The notes under the pieces were generated by a model. The model was given only the letters and a program-made list of their open reading frames with translations, was not told the origin of the DNA and did no database searches. Shown here in pieces: positions 6,019-6,028 of a stretch of 6,028 nt of DNA. Location of the stretch: positions 1 through 6,028 of the forward strand of contig DXHG01000119.1 in the NCBI GenBank assembly GCA_019113455.1, given 5' to 3'. This DNA comes from Candidatus Treponema faecavium (GTDB lineage Bacteria; Spirochaetota; Spirochaetia; Treponematales; Treponemataceae). Every line of letters begins with the position of its first letter. Position 1 is the stretch's first letter. Both the position numbers and the translations under genes were made by a program.

Positions 6019-6028
6019 TCGGCCAGCG

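Overview
The window carries five protein-coding genes in ordinary bacterial layout. It most likely comes from a spirochaete of the Treponema type with moderately high GC (mid-50s percent by eye). This assignment is an inference. It rests on a stand-alone membrane-anchored PASTA protein directly downstream of fmt, a 3-dehydroquinate dehydratase/shikimate dehydrogenase fusion, and an NhaC-family antiporter. I could not test it by similarity search.

Layout: (1) Positions 2-727, + strand: the 3' two-thirds or so of fmt (methionyl-tRNA formyltransferase), cut by the window edge. (2) 740-1804, +: a one-pass membrane protein with PASTA domains, whose Shine-Dalgarno overlaps the fmt stop codon, so the two are almost certainly co-transcribed. 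(3) 1805-1984: a convergent intergenic region with a strong-looking Rho-independent terminator for the minus strand and a weaker inverted repeat that may end the + strand unit. (4) 1985-3610, -: an NhaC-family Na+/H+ antiporter, best read from a GTG start. (5) 3611-3697: a short divergent promoter region centred on a 10-bp palindrome. (6) 3698-5242, +: the aroD-aroE fusion. (7) 5184-5912, +: rpiA, which overlaps the aroDE 3' end by 59 bases. (8) 5913-6028: non-coding tail with a small hairpin and three spaced TTTGCCG copies.

How the genes work together: fmt formylates the initiator tRNA. The adjacent PASTA protein probably acts at the cell envelope and shares transcription with fmt rather than a pathway. 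The antiporter handles Na+/H+ exchange in its own single-gene unit. aroDE and rpiA form a second unit. AroDE makes two consecutive shikimate-pathway steps. RpiA interconverts ribose-5-phosphate and ribulose-5-phosphate in the pentose phosphate pathway, which also supplies erythrose-4-phosphate, a precursor of the shikimate pathway; that metabolic link is an inference.

I see no CRISPR array, transposase, tRNA, rRNA, phage gene or defence system. I did not find a new multi-gene system. The points most worth a second look are the altered active-site loop in the dehydroquinase half, the kinase-less PASTA protein, the aroDE/rpiA overlap and the spaced repeats at the right edge.
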